A DNA stretch of 64,000 bases from Fibrella sp043763995 (GTDB lineage Bacteria; Bacteroidota; Bacteroidia; Cytophagales; Spirosomataceae), in NCBI GenBank assembly GCA_043763995.1, contig JAYUKZ010000016.1, positions 1 through 64,000 on the forward strand, written 5' to 3'. Shown here piece by piece: positions 41,799-50,431 of this stretch. The position numbers and the translations under genes are program-made. Below the pieces are notes generated by a model, which had not been told where the DNA came from, did not search any database, and worked only from the letters and a program-made list of their open reading frames with translations. Positions within the stretch are counted from its first letter, which is position 1. The number at the start of each line of letters is the position of its first letter.

Positions 41799-41944
41799 AG
41801 ACGCAATACTTGCGTCTGGCCGAGGCTGGGCCGTAGTCTGTCTTTAAAAATTGGGCGCGGCCAAGACGAAGCCTCGGCCAGACGCAACCACAGCCCAGCC
41901 TCGGCCAGACGCAAGTGTTGCCGCACCGGCGTACCGGTCTCTAC
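41795..41944. repeat. intergenic inverted repeat with GTAGAGAC ends (IR-E)
   Basis: The left end 41795-41831 (GTAGAGACGCAATACTTGCG, then TCTGGCCGAGGCTGGGC) is matched by its reverse complement at 41893-41944 (GCCCAGCCTCGGCCAGACGC ... GTCTCTAC), with the outermost GTAGAGAC as terminal repeat. A second copy of GCCTCGGCCAGACGCAA lies inside (41871-41887). Such GTAGAGACGC-flanked elements are recurrent intergenic repeats in many genomes and look like miniature transposable elements. It covers the whole gap between nth and the convergent TPR gene. Confidence 0.8.
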
Positions 41945-41945
41945 A

Positions 41946-42809
41946 TTACTTGAAGAGGCCAACGGGGTCTGGCTCTTTGGCCAAAAGCTCCTGCACGTAG
42001 GTCAAGTCAATAATCGAGAGGTCAATTCGGTAAGCTTTGTGCAGGTACGTCCAGGCGGTACGGTAGTCGGCCTGGAGGTAGCTGGCAATGGATAGTTTGG
42101 CGTAGGCGGGGGCGTTGGCAGGGTTCAAAAACACCGCCCGGTGCAGGTGCTCGCGGGCTTCGGTGAGGCTGGTGGTGTCAGTCAGGGCCTGGTATTGTTC
42201 CAGTTCCACGGTGGCTAAGTCGGTCAGCATCACGGCGTTGGTATCGGCCAGGGCCACGCCGCGTTTCAACAGCCGCACGGCCTCGGTGAGTTGGTTACGC
42301 TGGTAGCTCACCACGCCCAGCCCCCAGTAGGCATCGGGGTTGGTGGCATCGGCCAGAAACGCCAGGTTGAACCGGTAGGCGGCGGTGTCGAGCCGGGCTT
42401 CGGAAATATACTCCCAACCCCGCGCCGTAAAAAAACGGCTTGCCTCCTGGCGGGAGGTGAAATTCTGGTCGCAGTCGTTCAAAAACGTGATCTCCTCTTC
42501 GATTTGCCGGGGCGATTTCGACCGTTCGCCAAACAGCGGAATAATGCGTGGGTCAACTACGCGGGCGGGCAAGGCCGCAAGTACGTTGCTATCCTCGGCG
42601 GCGGCATTGGTTTGGGTAATATTTGCGGTTTGGGAGAGACTCATTTTGGCCACCGGCGTTTGCACCACCTTCACCATAACGGGGGTTTGGGCTTGCCCCA
42701 CGGCACAAAAAGGTAGCAATAACAATAGCGTGGCCGTTTCCCACCGCCACTCCACCGCTGATACGCTGAATTGCGTAGTTGATTTCACTAACTGACCAAT
42801 TACCTTCAT
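41946..42809 (-). CDS. TPR-repeat protein, exported
   Basis: A 287-residue protein whose hydrophobic segment starts near residue 25 (TATLLLLLPFCAVGQAQ), so a start slightly inside the ORF is possible. Residues about 130-285 hold tetratricopeptide-like repeats (DAYWGLGVVSYQRNQLTEAV, ALTDTTSLTEAREHLHRAVF, APAYAKLSIASYLQADYRTA). Such proteins are protein-protein scaffolds; the partner is unknown. It is the last of three minus-strand genes (barrel, helicase, TPR) and converges on nth, with inverted repeat IR-E filling the gap. Confidence 0.75.
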   Translation of the reverse strand: MKVIGQLVKSTTQFSVSAVEWRWETATLLLLLPFCAVGQAQTPVMVKVVQTPVAKMSLSQTANITQTNAAAEDSNVLAALPARVVDPRIIPLFGERSKSPRQIEEEITFLNDCDQNFTSRQEASRFFTARGWEYISEARLDTAAYRFNLAFLADATNPDAYWGLGVVSYQRNQLTEAVRLLKRGVALADTNAVMLTDLATVELEQYQALTDTTSLTEAREHLHRAVFLNPANAPAYAKLSIASYLQADYRTAWTYLHKAYRIDLSIIDLTYVQELLAKEPDPVGLFK

Positions 42810-42859
42810 AGCTATTCCAAAACGTAAGGACGCACTGGCTTAGTACATGCCGGGTAACA

Positions 42860-44317
42860 CTATCGCCGCCCCCCCCGGCCCGGTTTGCCTACGCCCCGGT
42901 TAGCAGCCCCCCGCGTACCCGCCCCGCGTGGCGCAGACCCCCGCGAAGCACCTGACCGGGCGGCAGGTTTGGTGCCGGAAGCCGTTTTTTTCGCCGCGCC
43001 AACGGGCCGCCCCGTAGACGGCGATTTGGCTTTGCTGGTACGTTGCAGGGCACGGTCGCGGCCAGGGTGTTCTTTTTTTTCGTGGAAAGCCCCTTTAAAC
43101 GTGGGGTCTTCTTTGCGGCGTTGCTCATCCACTTCGCGCAGCATTTCCTGCTGTTCCTCAAAGGGCGTTTCGGGTTGAAACACCCCTTCCGGTATTGGCT
43201 GGCGGGGCACTTTCATGCGGATGATAGCCTCAATTTTTTCGACGTGATACAGTTCTGGCAACGTCACAAACGTGATGGCCACGCCGGTATGGTTGGCCCG
43301 GCCCGTGCGCCCAATCCGGTGTACGTAGTCTTCGTAAATGATGGGTACGTCGAAATTAATTACGTGCGACACCTCGGCCACGTCGATGCCCCGCGCCGCC
43401 ACGTCGGTGGCCACCAGCACCCGCACGTTGCCTTCCTTGAAGGCTTCCATCGAGTTGATGCGCGTGTTCTGGCCTTTGTTGGCGTGAATGACCCGCACCT
43501 CCCCGGCTTCAAACACTTTTCGGGCCAAAAACTTATGAATATTATCGGCGTTGGTTTTGGTGCGGGCAAACACAATCACGCGCTGAAACGATTCCTGGAC
43601 GATGAGGTGGTTGAGGAGGTTGATCTTCGTCTTAAAATTAGGCACTTCATACAGCACCTGCGCCACCATTTGGGCGGTCATGTTTTGGGGCGTGACTTCC
43701 AGCCGGATGGGGGCCTCCAGAAATTCAGACGAGAGCCGCTCCACGCGGTCGGGGAAGGTGGCCGAGAAGAGCAGGTTTTGCCGTTTGCGCGGAATAACCT
43801 CCAGAATGGCGCGAATTTGGGGCATGAAGCCCATGTCCATCATTTTGTCGGCTTCGTCCATGACCATCGTTTTCAGGTCTTTGGTCACAATTTCGCCCGC
43901 CCGGTAGAGGTCGTTGAACCGGCCCGGCGTGGCCACGATAATATCGACCCCGGCTTGCAGGGCCTCAATTTGTTTTTTGGGTCCCAGCCCGCCGTAGATG
44001 GCCACGTGCCGGATGTCGGTGTGCTTGGCCAACTGCCCGATGGCCTCGTCTATCTGCATGGCCAACTCGCGGGTGGGGGCCAAAATGAGGGCGCGGGGGG
44101 TGGTGCCCTGCGCATATTTTATGCGCATGAGCAGGGGCAACACGTAGGCGGCGGTTTTGCCGGTGCCGGTTTGGGCAATGCCCAGCACGTCGTGGTTGCC
44201 CAGCACCACCGGAATGGCTTTCTTCTGGATGGGCGTTGGCTCGGTATAGCCCGCCTCGGCCACGGCGGTGAGCAACTGCCGGTTGAGGGCAAAGTCCTCA
44301 AATGAAGTGATTTCCAT
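42860..44317 (-). CDS. DEAD-box ATP-dependent RNA helicase (RhlE-like)
   Basis: A 485-residue helicase; the ATG at 44317 gives the standard N-terminus (MEITSFEDFALNRQLLTAVAEAGY, Q motif PTPIQKKAI). Motif I is AQTGTGKTAAYVLP, motif II VMDEADKMMDMG, motif III FSATFP, motif V TDVAARGIDVAEV and motif VI HRIGRTGRANHTG. The last 80 residues are a basic Gly/Arg/Ala-rich tail (GRPVGAAKKTASGTKPAARS ... GRGGRR) typical of cold-shock or ribosome-assembly helicases. It unwinds structured RNA. The outer membrane barrel gene lies 31 bases upstream on the same strand. Confidence 0.94.
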   Translation of the reverse strand: MEITSFEDFALNRQLLTAVAEAGYTEPTPIQKKAIPVVLGNHDVLGIAQTGTGKTAAYVLPLLMRIKYAQGTTPRALILAPTRELAMQIDEAIGQLAKHTDIRHVAIYGGLGPKKQIEALQAGVDIIVATPGRFNDLYRAGEIVTKDLKTMVMDEADKMMDMGFMPQIRAILEVIPRKRQNLLFSATFPDRVERLSSEFLEAPIRLEVTPQNMTAQMVAQVLYEVPNFKTKINLLNHLIVQESFQRVIVFARTKTNADNIHKFLARKVFEAGEVRVIHANKGQNTRINSMEAFKEGNVRVLVATDVAARGIDVAEVSHVINFDVPIIYEDYVHRIGRTGRANHTGVAITFVTLPELYHVEKIEAIIRMKVPRQPIPEGVFQPETPFEEQQEMLREVDEQRRKEDPTFKGAFHEKKEHPGRDRALQRTSKAKSPSTGRPVGAAKKTASGTKPAARSGASRGSAPRGAGTRGAANRGVGKPGRGGRR

Positions 44318-44348
44318 ACCGCAAAGGTACGGAACCTGCCGCCGGGGT

Positions 44349-45158
44349 CTAGAATTTAAAGCCCAACTCCAACGCCACCGTGCCACTGCGCGAAACGAGG
44401 GCGTTTTCCCGCACCACGTTGACCAGGCCGCGTTGGTAGCTGAGGCCCAGGTTCAGCGCGTTTACGTCGTTGATTTTGTATTGAACGCCCGCGCCCAGCA
44501 ACACGCCTACGTCCATGAAACCATACTGCCGCTCATACGTACCTGCCGCCGTGGCTTGCCGGTACAGTGGGTTGGTGGGCTGGTCGAGAGCTTTTTCGGC
44601 CAGTTTAATGCTCAGTAGCCCACCACACTGAATGTACCCGCGCAGGGATGGCCCCAACTCGTTGGCATACAGTTTCACCGTGAGCGGAATTTGCAGGTAT
44701 TGCAGGTTGTAAACCGATTCGACCGGCGGCAAACCAGGGCGAAACCGGTCTTGCCCAAACGAACCCGGCACCAAAAATGATGACCGGTTCACGGTGTACC
44801 AAAGCCCGGTGCTGAAAGCGTAACGGTCTTTGTAGAAAAAATAATCGAGCGAGGGGCCGAGACTCAGGCGCACACCCAGGCCGTTGGGCTGAAATTGGCT
44901 GTAGGCTCCGGTACCTTCGGCAGAGTTGAACGAGAAACCCGGTGCCACCCGGAAACTCATTTCCAGCACTCGCAAGGGCCGCGTGTTGCCCAGGGCCAGG
45001 CGTTCGTCACGGTCGCGTTGGTAGGCCCGGATGGTAGCCAGGGGCGATTTTTTGGCTGGCGACGTACCTGGCCGTCGGCTTTGCGCCCAGCCCGCGCCGC
45101 CCGTAAACAGCAGTAGAGAGGCTCCCAGCAGCAGGGAAAAAACTGCAACTTTTTTCAT
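44349..45158 (-). CDS. outer membrane beta-barrel protein
   Basis: A 269-residue protein with a signal peptide (MKKVAVFSLLLGASLLLFTGGAGWAQ) and alternating beta strands (FRVAPGFSFNSAEGTG, GLGVRLSLGPSLDYFFYKDR, YAFSTGLWYTVNRSSFL, YLQIPLTVKLYANELG) ending in VALELGFKF, a typical C-terminal barrel strand. It matches the porin-like outer membrane barrel (OMP_b-brl_2 type) of Bacteroidota, function unknown. Divergent from gldB (39 bases between starts). Confidence 0.83.
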   Translation of the reverse strand: MKKVAVFSLLLGASLLLFTGGAGWAQSRRPGTSPAKKSPLATIRAYQRDRDERLALGNTRPLRVLEMSFRVAPGFSFNSAEGTGAYSQFQPNGLGVRLSLGPSLDYFFYKDRYAFSTGLWYTVNRSSFLVPGSFGQDRFRPGLPPVESVYNLQYLQIPLTVKLYANELGPSLRGYIQCGGLLSIKLAEKALDQPTNPLYRQATAAGTYERQYGFMDVGVLLGAGVQYKINDVNALNLGLSYQRGLVNVVRENALVSRSGTVALELGFKF

Positions 45159-45227
45159 AATTTAGTACGTTTCAAAGATAGCTAAAAGGCCATTTTTATG
45201 GGAGTTAGGGTTTATTCGTGCCGCGTT

Positions 45228-46205
45228 ATGTTACCAATAGTAATCGGTCTGAATATAGTTTTAAGCGTCGTACTCAATTCTTGCACCAAACCCGCCCCTG
45301 TTTCTACCCAACGGCTCGATCAGGCGTTGTTTGCCTGCCACTCGCGTACCGATGTAGTAGCTTTTTTGACGGCCCATACCGGTGTGGCACAATTGTACTT
45401 TAACGCGAATAACCCCGCCGCCGATACAACCCTGGTCAACGACTTGACCCGCCGCCTCCAGAACCCCGAACTGCGGGTGCTTTACGACCAGACCCAGGCC
45501 GAATTTGGCGACGCGCAACCCCTGACCAGCCAGTTGGCCGAAGCCTTCGACAACATCAAACGCGACTACCCTACCTTCAAACCGCCCCGCGTGGCCACGT
45601 TCGTCACCGGCTTTCTGGGGCCGGATCTGCTCGTTTCCGACAGCCTGATCCTGATTGGGCTGGACTATTTTGTGGGGCCTGCCGCCACATACCGGCCCCG
45701 TGGCGAAGAATTTCCCAGGTACGTGTTGCGCCGCTACGCCCAGCCGTATCTGATTCCCACCATCGTCAGGATGCTCGCGACCCGTTTCAACGAGCAAAAC
45801 CCCGCCGACCAAACCCTGCTGGCCGACATGGTTTATACCGGCAAAAGTATGGTTTTCACGCGGAGTATCTTGCCCCAAACGCCCGACAGCCTTATCATTG
45901 GCTATTCGGACCGGCAACTGACCGAAACGTTTAACGCGCAGGAACAAGTTTGGGCGCATTTCGTTGATAATCAGTTGCTCTACCAAACCAATGCCGAAAT
46001 CAAAAAACGCTACACGGGCGAACGGCCCTATACCGTCGAGATTGGCAACCGTTGCCCCGGCCGCATCGGCGACTGGCTGGGCTGGCAGATTGTAAGCCGT
46101 TATTTCGACCAAAAAAAACTATCCATCCCCGAACTGATGCGCCAAACCGATGCCCGATCTCTGTTCCAGCAGTCGGGTTTCAGAGCGCAGAAAGAGACGT
46201 TGTGA
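45228..46205 (+). CDS. gldB: gliding motility lipoprotein GldB
   Basis: A 325-residue lipoprotein; the ATG at 45228 is preferred over 45198 because it directly starts the lipoprotein signal (MLPIVIGLNIVLSVVLNSC, lipobox LNSC). The body has the family's features: YPTFKPPRVATFVTGFLGPD, DSLILIGLDYFVGP, RYVLRRYAQPYLIPTIVRML, DMVYTGKSMVFTRSILP and the GRIGDWLGWQIVSRYF end. GldB is an essential gliding/type IX secretion-associated lipoprotein in Flavobacterium, so this organism probably glides. It stands alone; inverted repeat IR-F follows 15 bases after the stop. Confidence 0.9.
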   Translation: MLPIVIGLNIVLSVVLNSCTKPAPVSTQRLDQALFACHSRTDVVAFLTAHTGVAQLYFNANNPAADTTLVNDLTRRLQNPELRVLYDQTQAEFGDAQPLTSQLAEAFDNIKRDYPTFKPPRVATFVTGFLGPDLLVSDSLILIGLDYFVGPAATYRPRGEEFPRYVLRRYAQPYLIPTIVRMLATRFNEQNPADQTLLADMVYTGKSMVFTRSILPQTPDSLIIGYSDRQLTETFNAQEQVWAHFVDNQLLYQTNAEIKKRYTGERPYTVEIGNRCPGRIGDWLGWQIVSRYFDQKKLSIPELMRQTDARSLFQQSGFRAQKETL

Positions 46206-46219
46206 GTAGTCTGACCAGA

Positions 46220-46340
46220 GTTTTCTCGGCGTAGCCCCCCGCCCTAAAGGGAGCCTTGCTTGCGCATCAATGCGCCTTCGTCGAGGCTACGCTTGCGCAA
46301 GCAAGACTCCCTTTAGGGCGGGGGGCTACGCCGAGAAAAC
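46220..46340. repeat. long near-perfect intergenic inverted repeat (IR-F)
   Basis: Left arm 46220-46266 and right arm 46294-46340 are reverse complements over 47 bases with a single mismatch, around a 27-base spacer. The arms begin GTTTTCTCGGCGTAGCCCCC. Looser AGTCTGA/TTCAGAC pairing extends outside. It has no ORF and lies between gldB and the exporter gene. Such a long clean stem suggests recent spread or strong selection. Confidence 0.88.
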
Positions 46341-46370
46341 GTTCAGACCGAATTCAGTTCTAACTAATAT

Positions 46371-48188
46371 ATGGCAAAACGAAGTAAAACTTTTGGGGAA
46401 GACCCCCCCGCGCTTGATCTGAAAAAGATCAGCGGCGAAGGGCTGAGACGCGCAACTAAGCTGTTTTCGTTTGTCCGGCCCTACCGGGCGCAGTATGCCG
46501 TGGGGTTCGTTTTTTTGTTGTTGTCCACGGCCACCACGCTCAGTTTCAGCCTCATTATCAGGGAAGTAACCAACGTGCTGGACGGAAAATCTGTATTTTC
46601 GCTCAACCAGATCATCCTGTTTTTTATAGCCGTGTTGCTGGGTCAGGCGGTGTTTTCGTTCTTCCGAATCTACTTTTTTGCTCAGGTAACGGAGCGGTCA
46701 ATGGCTGATATTCGGCGGGCGGTGTATGACCGGATGATTACGCTGCCGATCCCGTTTTTCGAGCAGCGGCGCGTGGGCGAACTCACCAGCCGTCTCTCCT
46801 CCGACGTGTCGCAGTTGCAGGACGTGCTCTCGCTGACGTTGGCCGAATTTTTCCGGCAGGTGGCCACGCTGCTCTTCGGCACGGTGACAATTCTGTACCT
46901 GTCCTGGAAACTGACGCTGTTTATGCTGGCTACGTTTCCGTTGCTGATTGTGGCCGCACTATTTTTTGGGCGGTTCATTCGGCGGTTGTCGAAACAGGCA
47001 CAGGACGAACTGGCCAACGCCAGCGTGATTGTGGAAGAAACCTTGCAAGCCGTGAACGTGGTGAAGGCGTTTACCAACGAACGCTACGAAGCCAACCGCT
47101 ACGGCGCGGCCATGAGCCGGGTGGTGAGCATCACGCTCCGGGCGGCCAAATACCGTGGGGCGTTTGTGTCGTTTGTCATCACGGCGTTGTTTGGCAGCAT
47201 TGTGGGGGTGCTCTGGTTTGGCGGCAACCTGGTTATCAGCCACGAAATGGCCCTGGCCGACCTCATCACGTTCCTGTTCCTGATGGCGTTCATCGGCGGG
47301 TCGGTGGCGGGTATGGGCGATATTTATGCCCAGTTGCAGCGCACCATCGGGGCTTCGGAACGGATCATGGATTTGCTCAACGAAACGCCCGAAGTAGACA
47401 TGAACCCGCCCACAGGTACGTTGCCCGCGCCCATCAGCGGCGAGGTAGTCTTTACGGACGTGCGGTTCAACTACCCCTCCCGGCCCGATATCGACGTGCT
47501 GAAAGGCATTGACCTGCGGGTGGCAACGGGCCAAAAAATTGCGCTCGTGGGCCAAAGCGGGGCCGGCAAATCGACCATTGCGCAACTGCTGATGCGCTAC
47601 TACCCGCTGGGTAGCGGCCAAATCACCATCGACGGGCGGGCCATCAACACCTTCGATGTGACTACCCTGCGGCGGCAAATTGCCATTGTGCCGCAAGAAG
47701 TGATGCTTTTTGGCGGTACCATCGAAGAAAACATCCGGTATGGCCGCCCCGATGCCACGCTGCCCGACATTACCGAAGCCGCCCGCCGCGCCAATGCGCT
47801 GGGCTTCATTAATTCCTTCCCCGAAGGGCTGCAAACGCTGGTGGGCGAACGGGGCGTGAAACTGTCGGGTGGGCAACGGCAACGCATCGCCATTGCGCGG
47901 GCTATCCTGAAAGACCCCGCCATTCTGATTCTGGACGAAGCCACCTCGTCGCTCGATGCCGAGTCGGAACGGCTGGTGCAGGAGGCGTTGGACGAACTGA
48001 TGCAGAACCGCACCACGCTCATTATTGCCCACCGCCTGGCCACAATCCGAAAAGTAGACCAGATTTATGTGCTGCGCGACGGCCTGATTGCCGAGCAGGG
48101 CACCCACGACGAACTGGCCACCCGCGAGGAGGGCCTGTATGCCAATCTGGTTAAATTGCAGTTTGAAACCGTTGAGACCACCCCATGA
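46371..48188 (+). CDS. ABC transporter, fused permease and ATPase (MsbA/LmrA type)
   Basis: A 605-residue half-transporter that acts as a homodimer. Residues about 30-330 hold six transmembrane helices (YAVGFVFLLLSTATTLSFSL, LFMLATFPLLIVAALFFGRF and others); residues about 360-600 are the nucleotide-binding domain with IALVGQSGAGKSTIAQ (Walker A), the LSGGQRQRIAIARAIL signature and ILILDEATSSLDAESE (Walker B). Exporters of this group flip lipids or extrude drugs; the substrate is not clear from sequence. The Fur-family gene overlaps its stop by 4 bases, so metal-dependent regulation of this exporter is possible. Confidence 0.93.
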   Translation: MAKRSKTFGEDPPALDLKKISGEGLRRATKLFSFVRPYRAQYAVGFVFLLLSTATTLSFSLIIREVTNVLDGKSVFSLNQIILFFIAVLLGQAVFSFFRIYFFAQVTERSMADIRRAVYDRMITLPIPFFEQRRVGELTSRLSSDVSQLQDVLSLTLAEFFRQVATLLFGTVTILYLSWKLTLFMLATFPLLIVAALFFGRFIRRLSKQAQDELANASVIVEETLQAVNVVKAFTNERYEANRYGAAMSRVVSITLRAAKYRGAFVSFVITALFGSIVGVLWFGGNLVISHEMALADLITFLFLMAFIGGSVAGMGDIYAQLQRTIGASERIMDLLNETPEVDMNPPTGTLPAPISGEVVFTDVRFNYPSRPDIDVLKGIDLRVATGQKIALVGQSGAGKSTIAQLLMRYYPLGSGQITIDGRAINTFDVTTLRRQIAIVPQEVMLFGGTIEENIRYGRPDATLPDITEAARRANALGFINSFPEGLQTLVGERGVKLSGGQRQRIAIARAILKDPAILILDEATSSLDAESERLVQEALDELMQNRTTLIIAHRLATIRKVDQIYVLRDGLIAEQGTHDELATREEGLYANLVKLQFETVETTP

Positions 48189-48595
48189 CCCCGGCCCAAA
48201 CCCTCAGCCACCACGACCTGCGGCACACCGGCAACCGGCTGGAACTGCTGGACCTTTTTTTGCAAACCGACCACGCCCTGGCCCACGGCGACATTGAAGC
48301 CAAACTTGGCCCCAACCACGACCGCGTCACGATTTACCGCACCCTGCGCACGTTTCTGGACAAGGGCATCGTTCATAAAGTGCTCGACGACACCGGCGAC
48401 CCCCGCTACGCGCTTTGCCGAACCACCTGCGGCAAAGACGACCACCACCACGACCATGTGCATTTCAAGTGCCAACAGTGCGGCCAAACCACCTGCCTGG
48501 ACGAGGTGCAGATTCCGGCCATTAGCTTACCGGCGGGCTACAGTCGGCAGGAGACAAACCTGCTCATTCAGGGTGTTTGCCCGGAGTGTGTGTAG
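48185..48595 (+). CDS. Fur-family metal-dependent regulator
   Basis: A 136-residue regulator. The N-terminal winged helix (HTGNRLELLDLFLQTDHALA, VTIYRTLRTFLDKGIVHKVL) is followed by the metal part DDHHHDHVHFKCQQCGQTTC and the C-terminal CPEC, giving the structural zinc CxxC pairs and a His cluster. The HHDHVHF segment is of the Fur/Zur sensor type; whether it senses iron, zinc or peroxide cannot be settled. It overlaps the upstream exporter gene by 4 bases (ATGA) and precedes the MutS-like gene by 18 bases. Confidence 0.88.
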   Translation: MTPAQTLSHHDLRHTGNRLELLDLFLQTDHALAHGDIEAKLGPNHDRVTIYRTLRTFLDKGIVHKVLDDTGDPRYALCRTTCGKDDHHHDHVHFKCQQCGQTTCLDEVQIPAISLPAGYSRQETNLLIQGVCPECV

Positions 48596-48613
48596 CCTTT
48601 TTTCCACTACCGA

Positions 48614-50422
48614 ATGATCGTTTTTTCTGATCGCCACTGCGACTTTACTCAACAGGCCGAGGCCCAGCAACAGCGTCATAACCAGTTGGCTATCTGGCGG
48701 TTGATCGCTTTTTTCGCCTCAATACTTGCCGTTTGGCTGTTGATTAAATTAGCCCTGTTTGGCTGGGCAATGGCGGCGGCACTAGTTGGCCTGACTGGCT
48801 TTGTGCAGCTTATGGCCCGGCACCGGGCCGTGGGGCGGCAGCGCGACCTGAACCGCCACCGGGCCACCCTCAACCACGACGAAACCCAACGCCTGGCACG
48901 GCAGTTTACCCGGTCCGAAACAGGTACGTCGTTTGCGCCGCCCAACCACCCCTACGCCCAGGATTTGGATGTGTTCGGACGGCATTCGCTCTACCGCCTT
49001 CTCAACCGCACCCACACCCGCGACGGTGCCGCCCGCCTGGCGCAATACCTACTGCAACCCGCCCCGCCGCACGTGGTTTTTTTGCGCCAACAGGCCGCGC
49101 AGGCCCTGAAACCCCACCTCAACTGGCGACAGGACCTGGAAGCCACGGCCATGCTCAACGAGCAAATCACGCAGTCGACGGCGGGGTTGCGGGATTGGGC
49201 CACCGGCACCACGCCCCTGCCCGCCTGGCTTGGCCCGGTGCGGTGGGTGTTGCCACTGCTTACGCTGGGAATAGGGGCGGCGTGGTTCACCGGCAACGTA
49301 CCTGGCCTGGCCGTGGTAGCGGCATTGGCCGTACATGGCCTGGTGTTGAGGCAGTTAATGGCCGTGACCAAGCAAGTCAGCGAACAAACCTACGAGATTG
49401 CCCGCTCGCTGGCGAACTTTGCCGACCTCTTCCGGCTGACCGAGCAGATGCCCGGCGAAGCCATTTTGCTGACCGATCTGCGGAAACAACTCACAACTGG
49501 GTCGGTTATGGCCTCCGAAGCGGTGCGCCAACTGGCGAAGCTGGCCGAGAACTTTAATTTTCGGCGCAACCCCTATTTCTACCTGCTGGTGGGCCTGCCC
49601 ACCCTCTGGGATGCCCATTACCTGCTGGCCCTCAACCGGTGGCGCAGCCATCATGGCCCCGCGCTGGCTGGTTGGTTTGCGGCCCTGGCCGAAACCGAGA
49701 GCCTCAATAGCCTGGCCGGTTTTGCCTACGCCCACCCCACCTACGCCCAACCCGACCTGCTCGAAGAAACCGCCGTGGTGCTCGACGCGCACGATATAAC
49801 CCACCCGCTACTCGCCGACGAGAAAGCTGTAGCTAACTCTCTGACAACCAACGATTCTGGCCAGACTATTCTGATTACCGGCTCCAATATGTCGGGCAAG
49901 AGCACGTTTTTGCGCACCGTGGGGCTGAACGTAGTGCTGGCCCAGGCCGGGGCCGTGGTGGCGGCCCGGCAGTTTAGTTGCTCGCCGGTGCAGGTCTACA
50001 CCAGTATGCGGACGCAGGATTCGCTGGAAGAAAACACATCGTCGTTCTATGCCGAACTGAAACGCCTCCGCACCCTGCTGGAGCTATCGTCAGGTACGTT
50101 GCCCCCGGTGCCCGGTTTGCCAGCGGCCCTGCCTGTGCTGTATTTTCTGGACGAAATTCTGAAAGGCACCAACTCCGCCGACCGGCACAAGGGGGCCGAG
50201 GCCCTCATCCGGCAACTGCACCGCACCACCGCCACCGGCTTTGTCTCGACCCACGACCTGGAACTGGGCCAACTGGGCGATTCGGTCAATTTCGTCAAAA
50301 ACTACCACTTCCGCTCCGATCTCGAAGCCGGGCTGGTTACGTTCGACTACCGGCTCAGGCCGGGCATTTGCCAAAGTTTCAACGCCACCCAACTCATGCG
50401 GGCCATCGGCATCGACGTGTAA
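48614..50422 (+). CDS. membrane-anchored MutS-family ATPase
   Basis: A 602-residue protein. Residues about 25-65 contain two hydrophobic helices (LIAFFASILAVWLLIKLALF and AMAAALVGLTGFVQLMA), and another hydrophobic pair lies near 205-240 (WVLPLLTLGIGAAWF, VVAALAVHGLVL). The C-terminal 200 residues are a MutS ATPase domain: ILITGSNMSGKSTFLRTVGL (Walker A), YTSMRTQDSLEENTSSFYAE, VLYFLDEILKGTNSADRHKG (Walker B) and FVSTHDLELGQL. The mismatch-recognition domain of MutS is absent. Related membrane-type MutS homologues are known in Bacteroidota but their function is not. It follows the Fur-family gene closely, so the three genes may form one operon. Confidence 0.87.
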   Translation: MIVFSDRHCDFTQQAEAQQQRHNQLAIWRLIAFFASILAVWLLIKLALFGWAMAAALVGLTGFVQLMARHRAVGRQRDLNRHRATLNHDETQRLARQFTRSETGTSFAPPNHPYAQDLDVFGRHSLYRLLNRTHTRDGAARLAQYLLQPAPPHVVFLRQQAAQALKPHLNWRQDLEATAMLNEQITQSTAGLRDWATGTTPLPAWLGPVRWVLPLLTLGIGAAWFTGNVPGLAVVAALAVHGLVLRQLMAVTKQVSEQTYEIARSLANFADLFRLTEQMPGEAILLTDLRKQLTTGSVMASEAVRQLAKLAENFNFRRNPYFYLLVGLPTLWDAHYLLALNRWRSHHGPALAGWFAALAETESLNSLAGFAYAHPTYAQPDLLEETAVVLDAHDITHPLLADEKAVANSLTTNDSGQTILITGSNMSGKSTFLRTVGLNVVLAQAGAVVAARQFSCSPVQVYTSMRTQDSLEENTSSFYAELKRLRTLLELSSGTLPPVPGLPAALPVLYFLDEILKGTNSADRHKGAEALIRQLHRTTATGFVSTHDLELGQLGDSVNFVKNYHFRSDLEAGLVTFDYRLRPGICQSFNATQLMRAIGIDV

Positions 50423-50431
50423 ACCAGGGCG

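Noticed and set aside
43043..44305. 420-residue plus-strand open frame opposite the DEAD-box helicase gene
   Set aside because: It is antisense to a helicase with all motifs intact; His/Gly/Val-rich shadow composition.
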